Shown here one piece after another: positions 45,601 through 55,985 of a DNA stretch of 64,000 nucleotides. Every line of letters starts with the position of its first letter. Positions within the stretch are counted from its first letter, which is position 1. The DNA comes from Excoecaria cochinchinensis (lineage: Eukaryota; Streptophyta; Magnoliopsida; Malpighiales; Euphorbiaceae), in NCBI GenBank assembly GCA_947683425.1, contig CANTUQ010000031.1:9422501-9486500 (forward strand), written 5' to 3'. Below the pieces are notes generated by a model, which saw only the letters and a program-made list of their open reading frames with translations, searched no databases and was not told where the DNA came from. The position numbers and the translations under genes were made by a program.

Positions 45601-46939
45601 TCTTTTATATACCATAATCATCATTTGATCTTGAGGAAATCCCTTAATAACCATTCGGCCTACACTAGAGTTTTCATTCCAATATGTTTTAATTTCATCT
45701 AATCATATTTATACACTATATTAAGTCCATAGATTATGAATATCACATTAGATTTAATTAGACATGCCTAAATCTCATTTTCACACTTAAACATAACCTA
45801 AAATTCACACATAATCAATGGAAAAGGAAGGATAATGTATCCACTCACCTTAGATTCTTGTTCTCCACATCATAAACATGCTTTCCATGCCATAAATCCT
45901 TAAAACTCTATCATTTCCTTTAAATTCTCAAAAATCCACATAACTTTAAAACCAAGCTTCCAATATGAAATCCAACATCATAAATGTATTCTACACCCTC
46001 AAAAACCCCTATAGGGACCAATAAACTAAATTAAAAACCCTTAAATCACATTCCTCAAATCTTGACATAAACTTTGCACACTTGATTTTCCAAACTTTTA
46101 GTGCTCCAAATGGACTCCAATAACTCTTATATGATTATAGAGGAGCTGAAATTTGTCTAGGAGGTTGAATTTTGGGGAAATATTGGAAGAAAGAAGGAGA
46201 AAAATGGAGGAGAAGTGAAGAAAAACCATTTGGTTTTGGAAGGGAGGAAAAAGGTCGGTTTTTGCTGGATTTCTCTAGAGAAATCTGGCCTCTTCTCTTC
46301 TTATATAGCCCTCTAATTAATCGAACCGGTCCAACTAAGGTGGTCCAACCGATTTAAACCAAAATTTTGGTTTTTCGGTTCAATTGCACTTTTCCAAAGC
46401 ATCTATATGTTCCTATAATTATTTTCACTTCTAACCAATTCCATTGATCTTAAAACATCAAAAATAGGCTCCCTACAAATTTTTAGCTCAATCGGAGTCC
46501 ATTTGGATCTATGTTCACTTAAACCGGTTCGATTCTATCAATTTCTCTTCTGCCGTAAAATACATCTCACTCCCACTGTCTTATTTTACACACTTAACAT
46601 CTATTGGGCCATTTAAACCACTACTAACCCCTTGGCCAAACCTCGGTCAAACCCCGGTTCAAATTGAACCGAACCGGATGCCAACTTCAGATTGACTTTC
46701 GGAGGTAGATTTAACTCCGTTTTCAGTTCTGATTTCACCGCTAGACTCTTTACGGCCCACAGATCATTTTTACGAAATAAAAATTTTTCGGGCACCGGAC
46801 AGCCGAGTTCGTTGTATAGCTACCCCGGTGTCACCTAACCCGAAATCACTATAATTTTAACACACTTAACACTAAACTTTGATACTGGCAAACTCACTCC
46901 CTACATTGTTCAATGCTGCGATCATCATGATAACACTGA
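42459..46939 (+). other. G-poor, AT-rich LTR-like sequence
   Basis: No protein is recognisable. The plus strand has very few G, with runs of T, A and C. Degenerate repeats lie at 44330-44890. Read on the minus strand there is a TATATAA box at 46307-46301, followed by a CT-rich stretch (46300-46170) as in LTR leaders, and a block near 46770-46830 with CCGGGG and GTCCGGTGCCCG that looks like U3. It is probably a minus-strand LTR or its remains. Ends not resolved. Confidence 0.45.
44330..44890 (+). repeat. Degenerate tandem repeat, about 25-bp period
   Basis: Loose units of the type 'acattaattacattcatgtcc' followed by 'ttactttt'. They drift to 'attaccattttgccctcatt' and 'acatttaggtcctta'. Related words occur at 50990-51170. 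The period and word are kept but few units are identical. Confidence 0.5.
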
Positions 46940-46998
46940 AATTATTTACTGACACTCATCACAAGTCTTCTCCTTACCGACCTCAGGCTAATGGCGCA
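46940..46998 (+). pseudogene. Sliver of a Tat integrase
   Basis: Twenty codons including HHKSSPYRPQANGA correspond to the integrase of T3 at about 40205-40250 (HHRSSPYRPQANGA). The match stops exactly where an LTR terminus TGTAACACCC begins (46999). Upstream of it nothing further matches. Confidence 0.55.
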
Positions 46999-48483
46999 TG
47001 TAACACCCTATACCCACAAATGGTATGGATATCGGATGTCACCACACTATACTGTAATGCACTTATCAGATTCAATGAATTTTTTTTTCAACAATCACAA
47101 ACATATATATACAATAACATAACACTTACACTAACATACCATTCATATACATAAACTGTACAATCTCGTGTTTATCCATCGCAGTTGTATACATGCCATG
47201 CTTAATTCTCCTTACCTATGCTTTCAATTCCCGTCTCGACTGTCGTCCAACCTCAGCCACTATAACTTCCTATCTTTTTATAACCTGCATGCAGTAAGAA
47301 TACTACGCGCTGAGCATTGAAATGTCCAGTGGTGGATACATATTCTAAATTTTTCATACTATTACTACATGCATGCACACACAAGCACATATCTTTATTC
47401 CTATTATATGAACATTAATTCTTAAGACTTTTAAGTAATTTATGCCTTACTTTAATGTCCTAATAGATCTCTTGGTTCAGTCATTATCTTATTCCTTTTT
47501 TATTATTTTAGTAACCATACTTTAACATTGCTATTATTGTTATCAGAATCAACATTATCTATACTGTTAACTTTCACATTAATACTATTATATTCAGTCC
47601 GTTAATTCAATGACCAAGCAAGTTATATTAACAATATTTGTAATTATCTTATTAACTTATTCATTTATTTTACATTATTTGTTTATAACTTATACATCAG
47701 TTACAGTCTACACTTGGGCACAATATCAGTTACTGACATATCTATCGAATAGTTGTCATTGTTGTTATTTACAGTGCTGATTAACCGTTATTATTTCCTT
47801 TATATCTTTGATATTTCTTTTGCAGTACCATTTTGAAACTATAAGCATAATACTTTGACCCTATTCTCCTACTTAATTTCACTCAGTTATATTTCATATT
47901 ATATACTTGAATTGTCAATGCTATTACTTAATCCACTCACTTATTTGTAAGCTTAACATCATTATTCCCTTAACTTTACATATAACTTCTATTCACATTA
48001 CTTCATTAAATATCTATCAATACTATTTTACATTTAATTTCCTTATTACAGTAACTAACAGTACTACTAGTATACTAACACCTGAATTACTCATATTGGT
48101 TATTTATTATTATTTCAGTAATCATTATTTCACTATTAACTCTTAACATTTAATGACAGTTTTACTCTCTCTTTTAGGTCTTTAGTTCCATTACTAACCT
48201 TCTTAGGTGACCCCATTACGTAATTCTACATGTACAATATTATAAAAATATTAATTATCATATTTTGTACTTTAGTTAATTAGCCCAACTTATAATATTT
48301 ACAGTAATTCTATAACAGTGTCTTTTACATATTCTATTACACACTCTTAATTTATTGTGACTTAATTAGGAAATTCACAGTATTCAATTAAATTTACTTA
48401 ACACATTATTATTTATCTTAATTACATTATCTTATCTTCAATTAAATTAGATAGTTTTAAATTTACATATCGGTTATCCCTAA
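46999..48483 (-). mobile_element. Chromovirus-like LTR end (probably minus strand)
   Basis: The sequence starts TGTAACACCC. This is the reverse complement of the GGGTGTTACA end of such LTRs. The stretch 'cgctgagcattgaaatgtcc' near 47310 resembles chromovirus LTR sequence in reverse. Otherwise it is G-poor and AT-rich. A second end is not seen; it may continue at 50561-51203. Family and limits are uncertain. Confidence 0.45.
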
Positions 48484-48814
48484 TGTAATACCCCAATAGG
48501 GACGCCACGTAACCTCCCCGACCGGAGAGCCACGCTTGGACAATCACATGGTATACATAAAAGTATCAGAAATAAACTTGAAAGTAAAACTATCATTCAT
48601 TCATAACATAATAATATCATTACAAACCGATCGAAAATACGAAATATATATACATCATCCCAAAATACAGAGCAGAAATTGAACAAAAGAATATTACAAA
48701 TGAGAATTTATAATTATGAAAGAATCATATACAAAATTCTAAGGCCTACATCCGACCCTCTATGTTGGCTTGACTGGCGGAGACTCTCCCGAAAGCTATA
48801 CCCCTTTCGCACCT

Positions 48815-48896
48815 GCACGGATGGAACACCATGCTAAGCGATAACGCTTAGTGGGGAAACAAACAATAACATGGACGGCCATTCACAATGGTCGTC
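48815..48896 (-). promoter_or_regulatory. Conserved triple hairpin, reverse solo LTR
   Basis: Reverse of the block at 20866. CTAAGCG-ataa-CGCTTAG and the GGCCATT...AATGG stems are kept. The third stem is GCACGG paired with CCATGC, one pair weakened. Confidence 0.55.
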
Positions 48897-49996
48897 AAAA
48901 TAGAACACATACATAATAACAAATACTGATATGCATATACATATATATATGTATCCAAACATAACTGATACTCATTCATGGTATTAAAAACTCAAATAGA
49001 TTCATAAGCGCATATTCACATCTGTTCGGAACATATTCACATCAGATCGGAATTCACCTTCGCATCAGTATAACAGAACAGAGCAAAAGCATAACACAAC
49101 ACCTGCAGACTCACAGTAGTGGATAACGAGTAAACGCATAAGCGTCCACCCGTGGGTACGATTCAAAAGCAACTTCTCATTTTCGCATTCAAAATGCTTT
49201 CGCATAGGTGATCTTAAACAAGATCTAAACGAATAGAGGATCGCGAGGACCCAAATGGGGACCTGATCAGGGTCCAAAACGCATAGTACTGCACCTATAA
49301 AACTCTATTGGGCATGCCTAACTATCCACTAGATTGACTCTCGCAGGTCATACATAACTCATTTCACATTCCATCTCATATCATAATCATCATGGAAAGT
49401 TACTACATCATGCATATAAAAACAATCTTACCGTTCACGCAATAATGTCAACCCATGAAGAACGGACAGAAGATCCCTTTTTGGAAGGACTGAGCAGATC
49501 GATGATCACTGTCACGATCACAATGAGAATCGCGTTCACAACAGTGACCAAAAAGCCAAATGCAAAAACAAATACTTAACTCTCTGTTATGCTCCCGATA
49601 GGCTACTTACTTGTGGCTATCTATTCGAAAATGCCTAGTTGCCATTCAGGCACATGACAGAGTGCTCAAACCACTACCGATTGCCAGATAACAGCCCAGA
49701 TAGAACTATCTATCTCCCATTCAGCAGCAGAGCGCTCAGTCGGAACCTGGAATCACCAATCCCCATTACGCTCATGCCGATCAGCACGCTCGCAACAGAG
49801 TTTTGTTCCCAGAGTCATGCCCAGAAATCCAGCCAAAATAGCTTACCTTAGATCGAGCATTCTCATCACATCAAGAATCAAAAACAGAACTTAAATCGCC
49901 AAAACTCATAGTATAAACTCATACAACCAAATTCCAGAAAGTCAACCAAGGACACAAAACCACGAAAATGCATCCGAAGCACATAAATTCCCAAAC

Positions 49997-50185
49997 CTGC
50001 AATGTCCTAAGCTCCTAGCTGCGATCTCCACTTTCACTAGCCTTCTCTTTCCCCTTAGGATCACTAAGAGGCTCTTCTAAACCAGGAACCCAGAAATTAC
50101 ACAAACGCAAACCTTAAATCAAAACACATCTAACCAAAACCGAGAGAAAGAGATGAAGAAGAAGAAAAGACCCAATAGATCTTAC
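49997..50185 (-). other. Predicted intron inside reverse solo LTR
   Basis: On the minus strand: donor TTTCG|GTAAGATC and acceptor ACATTGCAG|GTTTGGGAA, length 189. Same place and exon word (GTTTGGGA) as in the two other chromovirus LTR families. Confidence 0.5.
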
Positions 50186-50560
50186 CGAAACAACTCTTGA
50201 GCTAATCAATTTCCACCAAAACTCGGCCACAGGAAGGAACCAAGATGGAGCAGAAAGGAAAGAAGAAGAGAAGAAGAAGGAGATGGCAGAGGAAGAAAGA
50301 ATAGAAGAACTAGGGCAAATTTGTTCTTCCTTTCTCTTACCCTGCCCTTTTATACCTCTCTCCAATCCTTGCCACATGTCCTCTTACGATTTGTTGGAAT
50401 TTGACCACTCACACCTACCACTCATACCACACATAACACTACACTTAAGCCCAAACTCATGCAATAAGCCAAAATTAAGACTTCACATGCCAGAATACTC
50501 ACAAATATACAGATAAACAGGGTTCAAACTACCAGGGGGAAAACGGTGTGTGACACCTAA

Positions 50561-51203
50561 TTAGTGATAACAATCCTTTAGAAGTCCAAAGACATTTTCA
50601 TTCATTTATTAATCCTAACATTACTCATCTATGTTTCTTACATTCAATCCTATTACCATTTCCATGATATTAGCATTAACAGTAATATTTCTATTAATAT
50701 TAACATAAATATCATTGTTTTCTTTGTTGTTAATTAGTTATACATTTAACATTCAAATTACCTATCAATTATCTTTAAAATCCTTCATTTACCTCGTTTT
50801 TGACAAATTTACATTTAAGTTCATAGACTCCGATCAATTTACCGTTTTACCCTTTTCTTTTCACTTATTTACAATAATGCCATTAGTTAACTTATTATTA
50901 TCCTTATTTCATTATCTAGCATGCAATAATATTCTTAATGTCTATTAAGTCCCTCATTTAAGGGCATATATATATATAGTACACGTAAAATTTTATATTC
51001 ACATTTAGGTCCCTTAACGAAGGTATTATTACAATTAGGTCCTCATATTACATCATATTTACATTTAGGTCCTTTAACTATGTTATATTTTCACCTAGGT
51101 CCTTTAACTATCATCAAATTATAATTTTACCCCTAACTTTCTCATATTTGCAATTCTGCCACCAAATTAAGTTATCAATTATTTAATTCATTATTTAACA
51201 AGT
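50561..51203 (+). other. AT-rich repeat-derived spacer
   Basis: Continuation of the sequence left of the solo LTR, since CCTAA is the duplication. From 50990 it shows repeated 'acatttaggtccctta' words like 44330-44890. No coding potential is seen. It ends at the T4 LTR. Confidence 0.45.
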
Positions 51204-52443
51204 TGTGACACGCACCGAACCTCACGGGCTTCCCGAAGGCCCGCTTTAGGGCTTACAGGAGAGGTTCATTGGAACTTGTAAGGGATTTACAAGTGCGTAT
51301 ATTTTGGGCAACAAGGAGGTTTCATGGAGTAGCCACCCAATAAAACATTGGGAAAGTACGTCTCGCCTCAGTGAGCCTAAGATGGCGCATATTATCCATT
51401 TTGGGCAAACCAAAGCGGTCTTGGAGGCATTCACCCCAATAGAATATTGGAATAACCCTCTAACCCTAAGGAGCCTAAGATTGTAAATTGAGTCTTTTGA
51501 TGGGACACAAGAGGTGTCTTGGAGAGCCCATTCCAATGAAACATCGAAATGGGCCTCTTGCTTCGTTGAGCCCAAAGACCAGAGTAGGTTCGGGACTTCT
51601 CATTTATTTGTACCTTGATTAATTTTACAATTAGGTTTTGAATTTATTATTTCACCATCTTTCCATACGATGCAATTAATTAAAAAGGCGCAATCATTCA
51701 CATAAAAGCGAAAAATAAAATAACATTAAAATAAAGCATATTAAAGTAAATTACAATAAAACTAGGGGCGGAATACAACCCCCATTGTAAATAAGGTACA
51801 AAACATGCATAAAACGGGATACTTATTAAAAATTGAGAACATTGGTCTTAGATGTATTTATTATCAAAAACAATCTTTTATGTGATGATTTTATTGGATA
51901 AAATAGGATTTTGGTCCTTGATTTTGCAAAAATTCCCAAATTGATTATTATAAAACTCTTAGCCATTTTTATTAACGTGACAAAAAAATAATTTTACAAA
52001 AGGGAAATAAATAAATTATCATAACAATAACAACAATCATGCAATTAATATAATAATAAAATACTAAAACTAATAATAAAACTAGCAATAATAATAATAA
52101 TAAGCAAAAAAAATAGTAATAAACCTACAATCAATATTAAATAAATAATAATAATAAAGATGAGGGTTAAAGGGAATAAACCAAGTATAAATCCTTAGAT
52201 TTGGGTGGCCATCATCATCCTCAAATTGAACCCATCCAAAAAATAATAAAAAGGATATCTCACAAAAATAAACAAACACATTAGTACAAAAATTCAGAAC
52301 TGAAATAAAATGATAAAATAAAAGCTAAAAAAAAGGGTTTTTGAATAAGAGGGCAAACAAAATAAAGAAAATAAATAATAGAAAACATAAATAAATGAAA
52401 ACAAATTAAAACAGTGAGGGAAAGCCCAGGGACAGCTATTCAG

Positions 52444-52556
52444 ATGTGACCGACGGGCGTCAGAAGTGTGACCGGATGGCAATAAAGTGCGCTAAATACG
52501 TCCCGTCTCTCAAGCAAGGGAGGCGCATTGGCGACCGCACTGCCCGTTGGTCACCC
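52444..52556 (-). repeat. Palindrome island downstream of TATA, T4 LTR
   Basis: Contains GACCGACGGGCGTC, GTCCCGTCTCTC and CGACCGCACTGCCCG words related to the GACGCCCGTC core of T3. Decayed by apparent CpG changes. Confidence 0.6.
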
Positions 52557-53038
52557 CTGATCCCCCAAAAAATGACAAAATAGCAGATATTTCACAAAAA
52601 ATAATTTTTTTTAGATAAAATACTTAAAAGAAACACAAATAATTAAATTCAATCAACCAAATGTCAGATCTATAATATTTACCCTCGGATTATAACTTTT
52701 TGGATGAATGTAGGATAATTTTCGGTCCCGCACGCTTCACGAAAATCGAATAAAAATCAAGAAAAGAAAATTTATATTTTTCCTTGAAAATTAGCAACAA
52801 TTCAAATGTTGGAATCGATAAATTGACGAAAACAAATTAATCTTGCTACCTCAATTTAATTGGATTCACCAAAATAAGATTTTGAAAGGAAAATTAAAAA
52901 GATGAAAATATTTTCTTTTTGTTTTGTAAAAATATGATTTTTGAGAGAAAAATATTAGACAATATTTTCTACTTGAGAAAGGAAAATAAAATCCCCTAAT
53001 CCAAATTGTCCAACCCCCAAATTGATTAAAAATCCCCC

Positions 53039-53045
53039 TTTTATA
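53039..53045 (-). promoter_or_regulatory. TATA box of T4 LTR
   Basis: TATAAAA on the minus strand, in CTATAAAAGGGGG, just downstream of the island at 53100-53320. Confidence 0.6.
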
Positions 53046-53099
53046 GAAAAGAGAATCCTATTCGGAATAGGAAAGAGAAATCCTATTCCAAATAGGATT

Positions 53100-53320
53100 T
53101 GGCAAATGACTAACGGGCGTCTGAAGCCGACAGATGGGCGTCTATTAAAAAGGGAACGCGCGGTCATTTGACCAACGGACGGAACGAGGCATGGGGGTAA
53201 CAGACGTGTGTCGATTTACGGACACGTGTCTGTCGTTCGCTTCACCGATGGCCCGTCTCTCATGGCGAGGGACAGATCATCTCGGGTACCGACGGGCAGG
53301 TCGTCCATGGAGAAAAAAAT
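53100..53320 (-). repeat. Palindrome island upstream of TATA, T4 LTR
   Basis: Words ACGGGCGTCTG, GGACACGTGTCTGTCG and CCGACGGGCAGGTCGTCC. Related to the T3 and 54916 LTR islands and at the same distance from the LTR start. Confidence 0.65.
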
Positions 53321-53497
53321 AATTTTATGCTAAATCTTCCCAATTTTCTAATTCTTTCTGCTGCGAATGAAAATCTCCCATCCTTGTGAATCCGAAAGAC
53401 CAAAATTCTCGAATTTCATCCATTGAACCGGAAACGGACACTGATTTCTTCATCGGGTAATCTCTGATCTGAACTGCCTCAGGGCACGATGCTTACA

Positions 53498-53516
53498 GTT
53501 GCCCCCAATTTTGGGG
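53498..53516 (-). promoter_or_regulatory. Polypurine tract of T4
   Basis: On the minus strand CCCAAAATTGGGGGCAAC lies directly before the LTR start. It matches the T1 tract at 12350-12366, so 51204-53497 is a 3' LTR and the element lies to its right. Confidence 0.75.
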
Positions 53517-53740
53517 AAACTAGTGCACTAGAGCCTAGATGAGCCAAAATTCAGAGAAGAAGAAGGAAAGAAACACGTACCTGAGGCAGTCCTTACCTTC
53601 TGAAAGGGAGCGATTTGTTGTTCACTGGCGGGCCTCGTCTTAGTCTGCTTGGTGGTGAATGTCATGGATGATAACATTGTCTAGCCACGATTTGTTCTGA
53701 TGTATGGGTCCCTACTGGTCTCGTCTCGACCTGTTAGGTG

Positions 53741-54206
53741 AGATGTAGCGTTCTCTAGCTACGATCCTGGTGTGAAGCGCAGTGTTTTCTAACTGCTACC
53801 TCATTTGCCCTACTGACCTCGTCTCGGTCTGCATGACCTTCCACTAGCCTCGTCTCGGCCTGCACGGGAAATGTGAGATGCAGCACTCTCTGACTGCAAT
53901 CCTGGTTATAAGATGCGGTGTTATCTAACCGCAGTCCCGCCGTGATGTATTCTATCGCTGATGCCCTACTAACCTCGTCTCGGTCTGTATGGCCTTCCGC
54001 TAGCCTCATCTCGGCCTGCACGGGGAATGTGAGATGCAGCACTCTCTGACTCCAATCCCGATTGCGAGATGTAGTACTCTCTGACTACAATCCCGGTTCG
54101 TTGGAATTTCCTTGCTAACCCCCATTTGATCTGCAAGGTGCGTAGTACTTTCTGACTACACCATGAGTTTGTGAGACACAGTACTCTCTGACTACAGTCT
54201 CGGTTG
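53741..54206 (-). repeat. Hairpin repeat array of T4
   Basis: About eight units with a loop like (G/A)(T/C)T(C/T)TCT(A/G) and arms that differ from unit to unit but pair: GTAGC/GCTAC (53745-53762), GCAGT/ACTGC (53779-53796), TGCAG/CTGCA (53879-53898), TGCGGT/ACCGCA (53914-53933), TGTAGT/ACTACA (54070-54089), GTAGT/ACTAC (about 54132-54149). They are set in a larger diverged repeat with 'cctcgtctcggcctgcacgg'. Confidence 0.75.
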
Positions 54207-54618
54207 CTGAAACTTCCTTGCTAACCCCCATTCGATTTGCAAGTTAGTTTTGGTTGAATATGATCTTGAAGGACACAACGTTTGCTCTGTTCATCCTCCT
54301 TTTTAATTATTGGTCACTGGACTGATGTGAAGCCAAGTTCCTGTATGGTAAATGATTTTTGTTAATTCTTGTGCAAAATAATCTGATTGTTAGGCTTATG
54401 AATATTTTATGTTGCCATTGTTATTTATCATTTTCTTGTTATGATCATATAATCATTCGTCTTTAGTGTAAATGAATTAACGATAAAGATAAGGGAAATA
54501 ACAGGTAAATTTAGCAGCAAATGTTTTTCCACTAAAAGATTCAGTTTTGTACAATGTAATATAAACATAATGATGATAATGAAAAATACAAAAAATGATA
54601 TTAGGACTCCCTGAATGG
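54207..54618 (-). other. T4 spacer, no gene seen
   Basis: AT-rich 3' flank of the sense ORF, containing no repeat or motif I can support. Confidence 0.5.
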
Positions 54619-55104
54619 CTATAGGGGTGGATAGTCCGAGGGCTCCTCTTCTGGATCATCATCATCATCTGATATATGAACTGTCTGAGATCGAGATGAA
54701 GAGCCAGAAGGTCTGGCTCCTGACGTAGATGGCTGGTCGGGAGGATCTGATGGTCCAGGGTGCTGAGATGCCCAGACTCTGACCTGCGACTGGAACCTAG
54801 GAGGAACGGCCACCGGTACAGACGGAGGCTGTGCTCTCTCTGAATCCTGTTGCCGGAACTGCACCTGAGCATACTCGTCTAGGAAGGGCTATGCACAAAC
54901 TGTCATGAATCGTAGTGTAAGCACCGTGTCCCGGAGTGGTCCGGATCAGAGGTTACCCTATGATGAAATCAGTATCCGAGCCTGTATAAACGGTTCGGAT
55001 TTGGAGATTTTAGTCCCGCATTCCACGAGAAGTGAGTCTTTTTACCTTTCATAGGCAGAGGGGGAGAAAACAGGGGATTTTCGAGTCAAAAGGCTTTTCT
55101 TCCT

Positions 55105-55345
55105 CCACAGACGGCCAGCCCGTCTGTGAGGCCAGCCCGTCGCTTAGGGTCACCGACGACTTGTGGTATTTTCCGACGCCCGTCAGAAAATCACCGCCCC
55201 TGTCAGAACGCCGCCTGGTTTCCCGGAGCACGCAACCTTTTCGACGCCCGTCGGTGGATGTGGCAGGGCCGTCGGACGAATCCTTATGTCAGAAGGATTC
55301 TTCCGACGCCCGCCTCCATACACCGACGCCCGTCGATCGTGTCTA
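55105..55345 (+). repeat. Palindrome island upstream of TATA, solo LTR
   Basis: AGACGGCCAGCCCGTCT, then several GACGCCCGTC copies, ending a few bases before the TATA box. Homologous to 27631-27868. Confidence 0.8.
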
Positions 55346-55348
55346 GCT

Positions 55349-55355
55349 TATAAAA
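55349..55355 (+). promoter_or_regulatory. TATA box of solo LTR
   Basis: TATAAAA in AGCTTATAAAAGCTCC, immediately after the island. Confidence 0.7.
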
Positions 55356-55845
55356 GCTCCGGATTTTCACTAGAAAAGGGTTCCAAAAATTTTGAAGAGG
55401 GGAAACTCTGCCCAAATTCAAGCATATTTTCTCTCTCTTCCAGCAAACGCATTTCATCAAGAAATCTCTTTCAAAAGAGGATCAAATCCATCAAAAGGGA
55501 CTAAAAAACTAATTAGTTTTCCTTAGATTTTGATTCCAAAGACAATCTTTTGAGGGGTTAAGGAGGAAACAGTTCATTTTCCTTTCTTTGATCCTTCATC
55601 TTGCTTTTCGTGGAACACGCAGAGCTCTAATCAATACAAGAATCTCACCCGAAGCGATTATCTGAGGGTAAATATTCCGGATTCCTTCTTCATATCATTT
55701 CATATTTATTCTTTATTTGTTGATTCTTTCAATTTTGTCATTATATTTCTTTATTTTGACCCTCTTTATACGATTCTATGATAAAACCTCTTTTTTGGCT
55801 TTAAAAGGAGTTTTCTTTTTTCTGTTTTTTTCGGAGGCAGTGGTG

Positions 55846-55985
55846 ACTGATGGGTCATCTCCATCACCGATGCCCGTCGATCACCTCACCTACAGATGCC
55901 CCATTTTTGAGTGACAGACGGACATGTCAGTTATCTCGACTGACGCCCGCCGGTCACCTAAGAAAGGCCGTCGGTGGGTTCTGTC
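55846..55985 (+). repeat. Palindrome island downstream of TATA, solo LTR
   Basis: Decayed copy of 28341-28482: GGTGACTGATGGG faces CCCGTCGATCACC, with arm mismatches at former CpG sites. Confidence 0.7.

Larger units (their letters stand above)
48484..50555 (-). mobile_element. Solo LTR of a chromovirus-like family, reverse
   Basis: On the minus strand it starts TGTCACACACC and ends GGGGTATTACA, flanked by CCTAA at 48479-48483 and 50556-50560. It holds TATAAAA at 50354-50348, a CT-rich leader, an LTR intron (50185-49997), the reverse of 'agtctagtggatagttaggc' near 49320, and the triple hairpin at 48815-48896. No clear palindrome island is seen in it. Confidence 0.93.
51204..53497 (-). repeat. 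3' LTR of T4
   Basis: On the minus strand it starts TGTAAGCATCGTGCCC after the polypurine tract and ends GTGCGTGTCACA at 51204. It has two palindrome islands, TATAAAA at 53045-53039, donor-like GAGG|GTAAATATT at 52682, and the shared Tat LTR blocks in reverse. The left flank is CAAGT; the matching TSD would lie beyond the missing 5' end. Confidence 0.88.

Noticed and set aside
46172..46357. 61-residue frame MGKYWKKEGEKW...
   Set aside because: It lies across a minus-strand LTR-like leader and TATA box; no conservation evidence and no homologue recognised.
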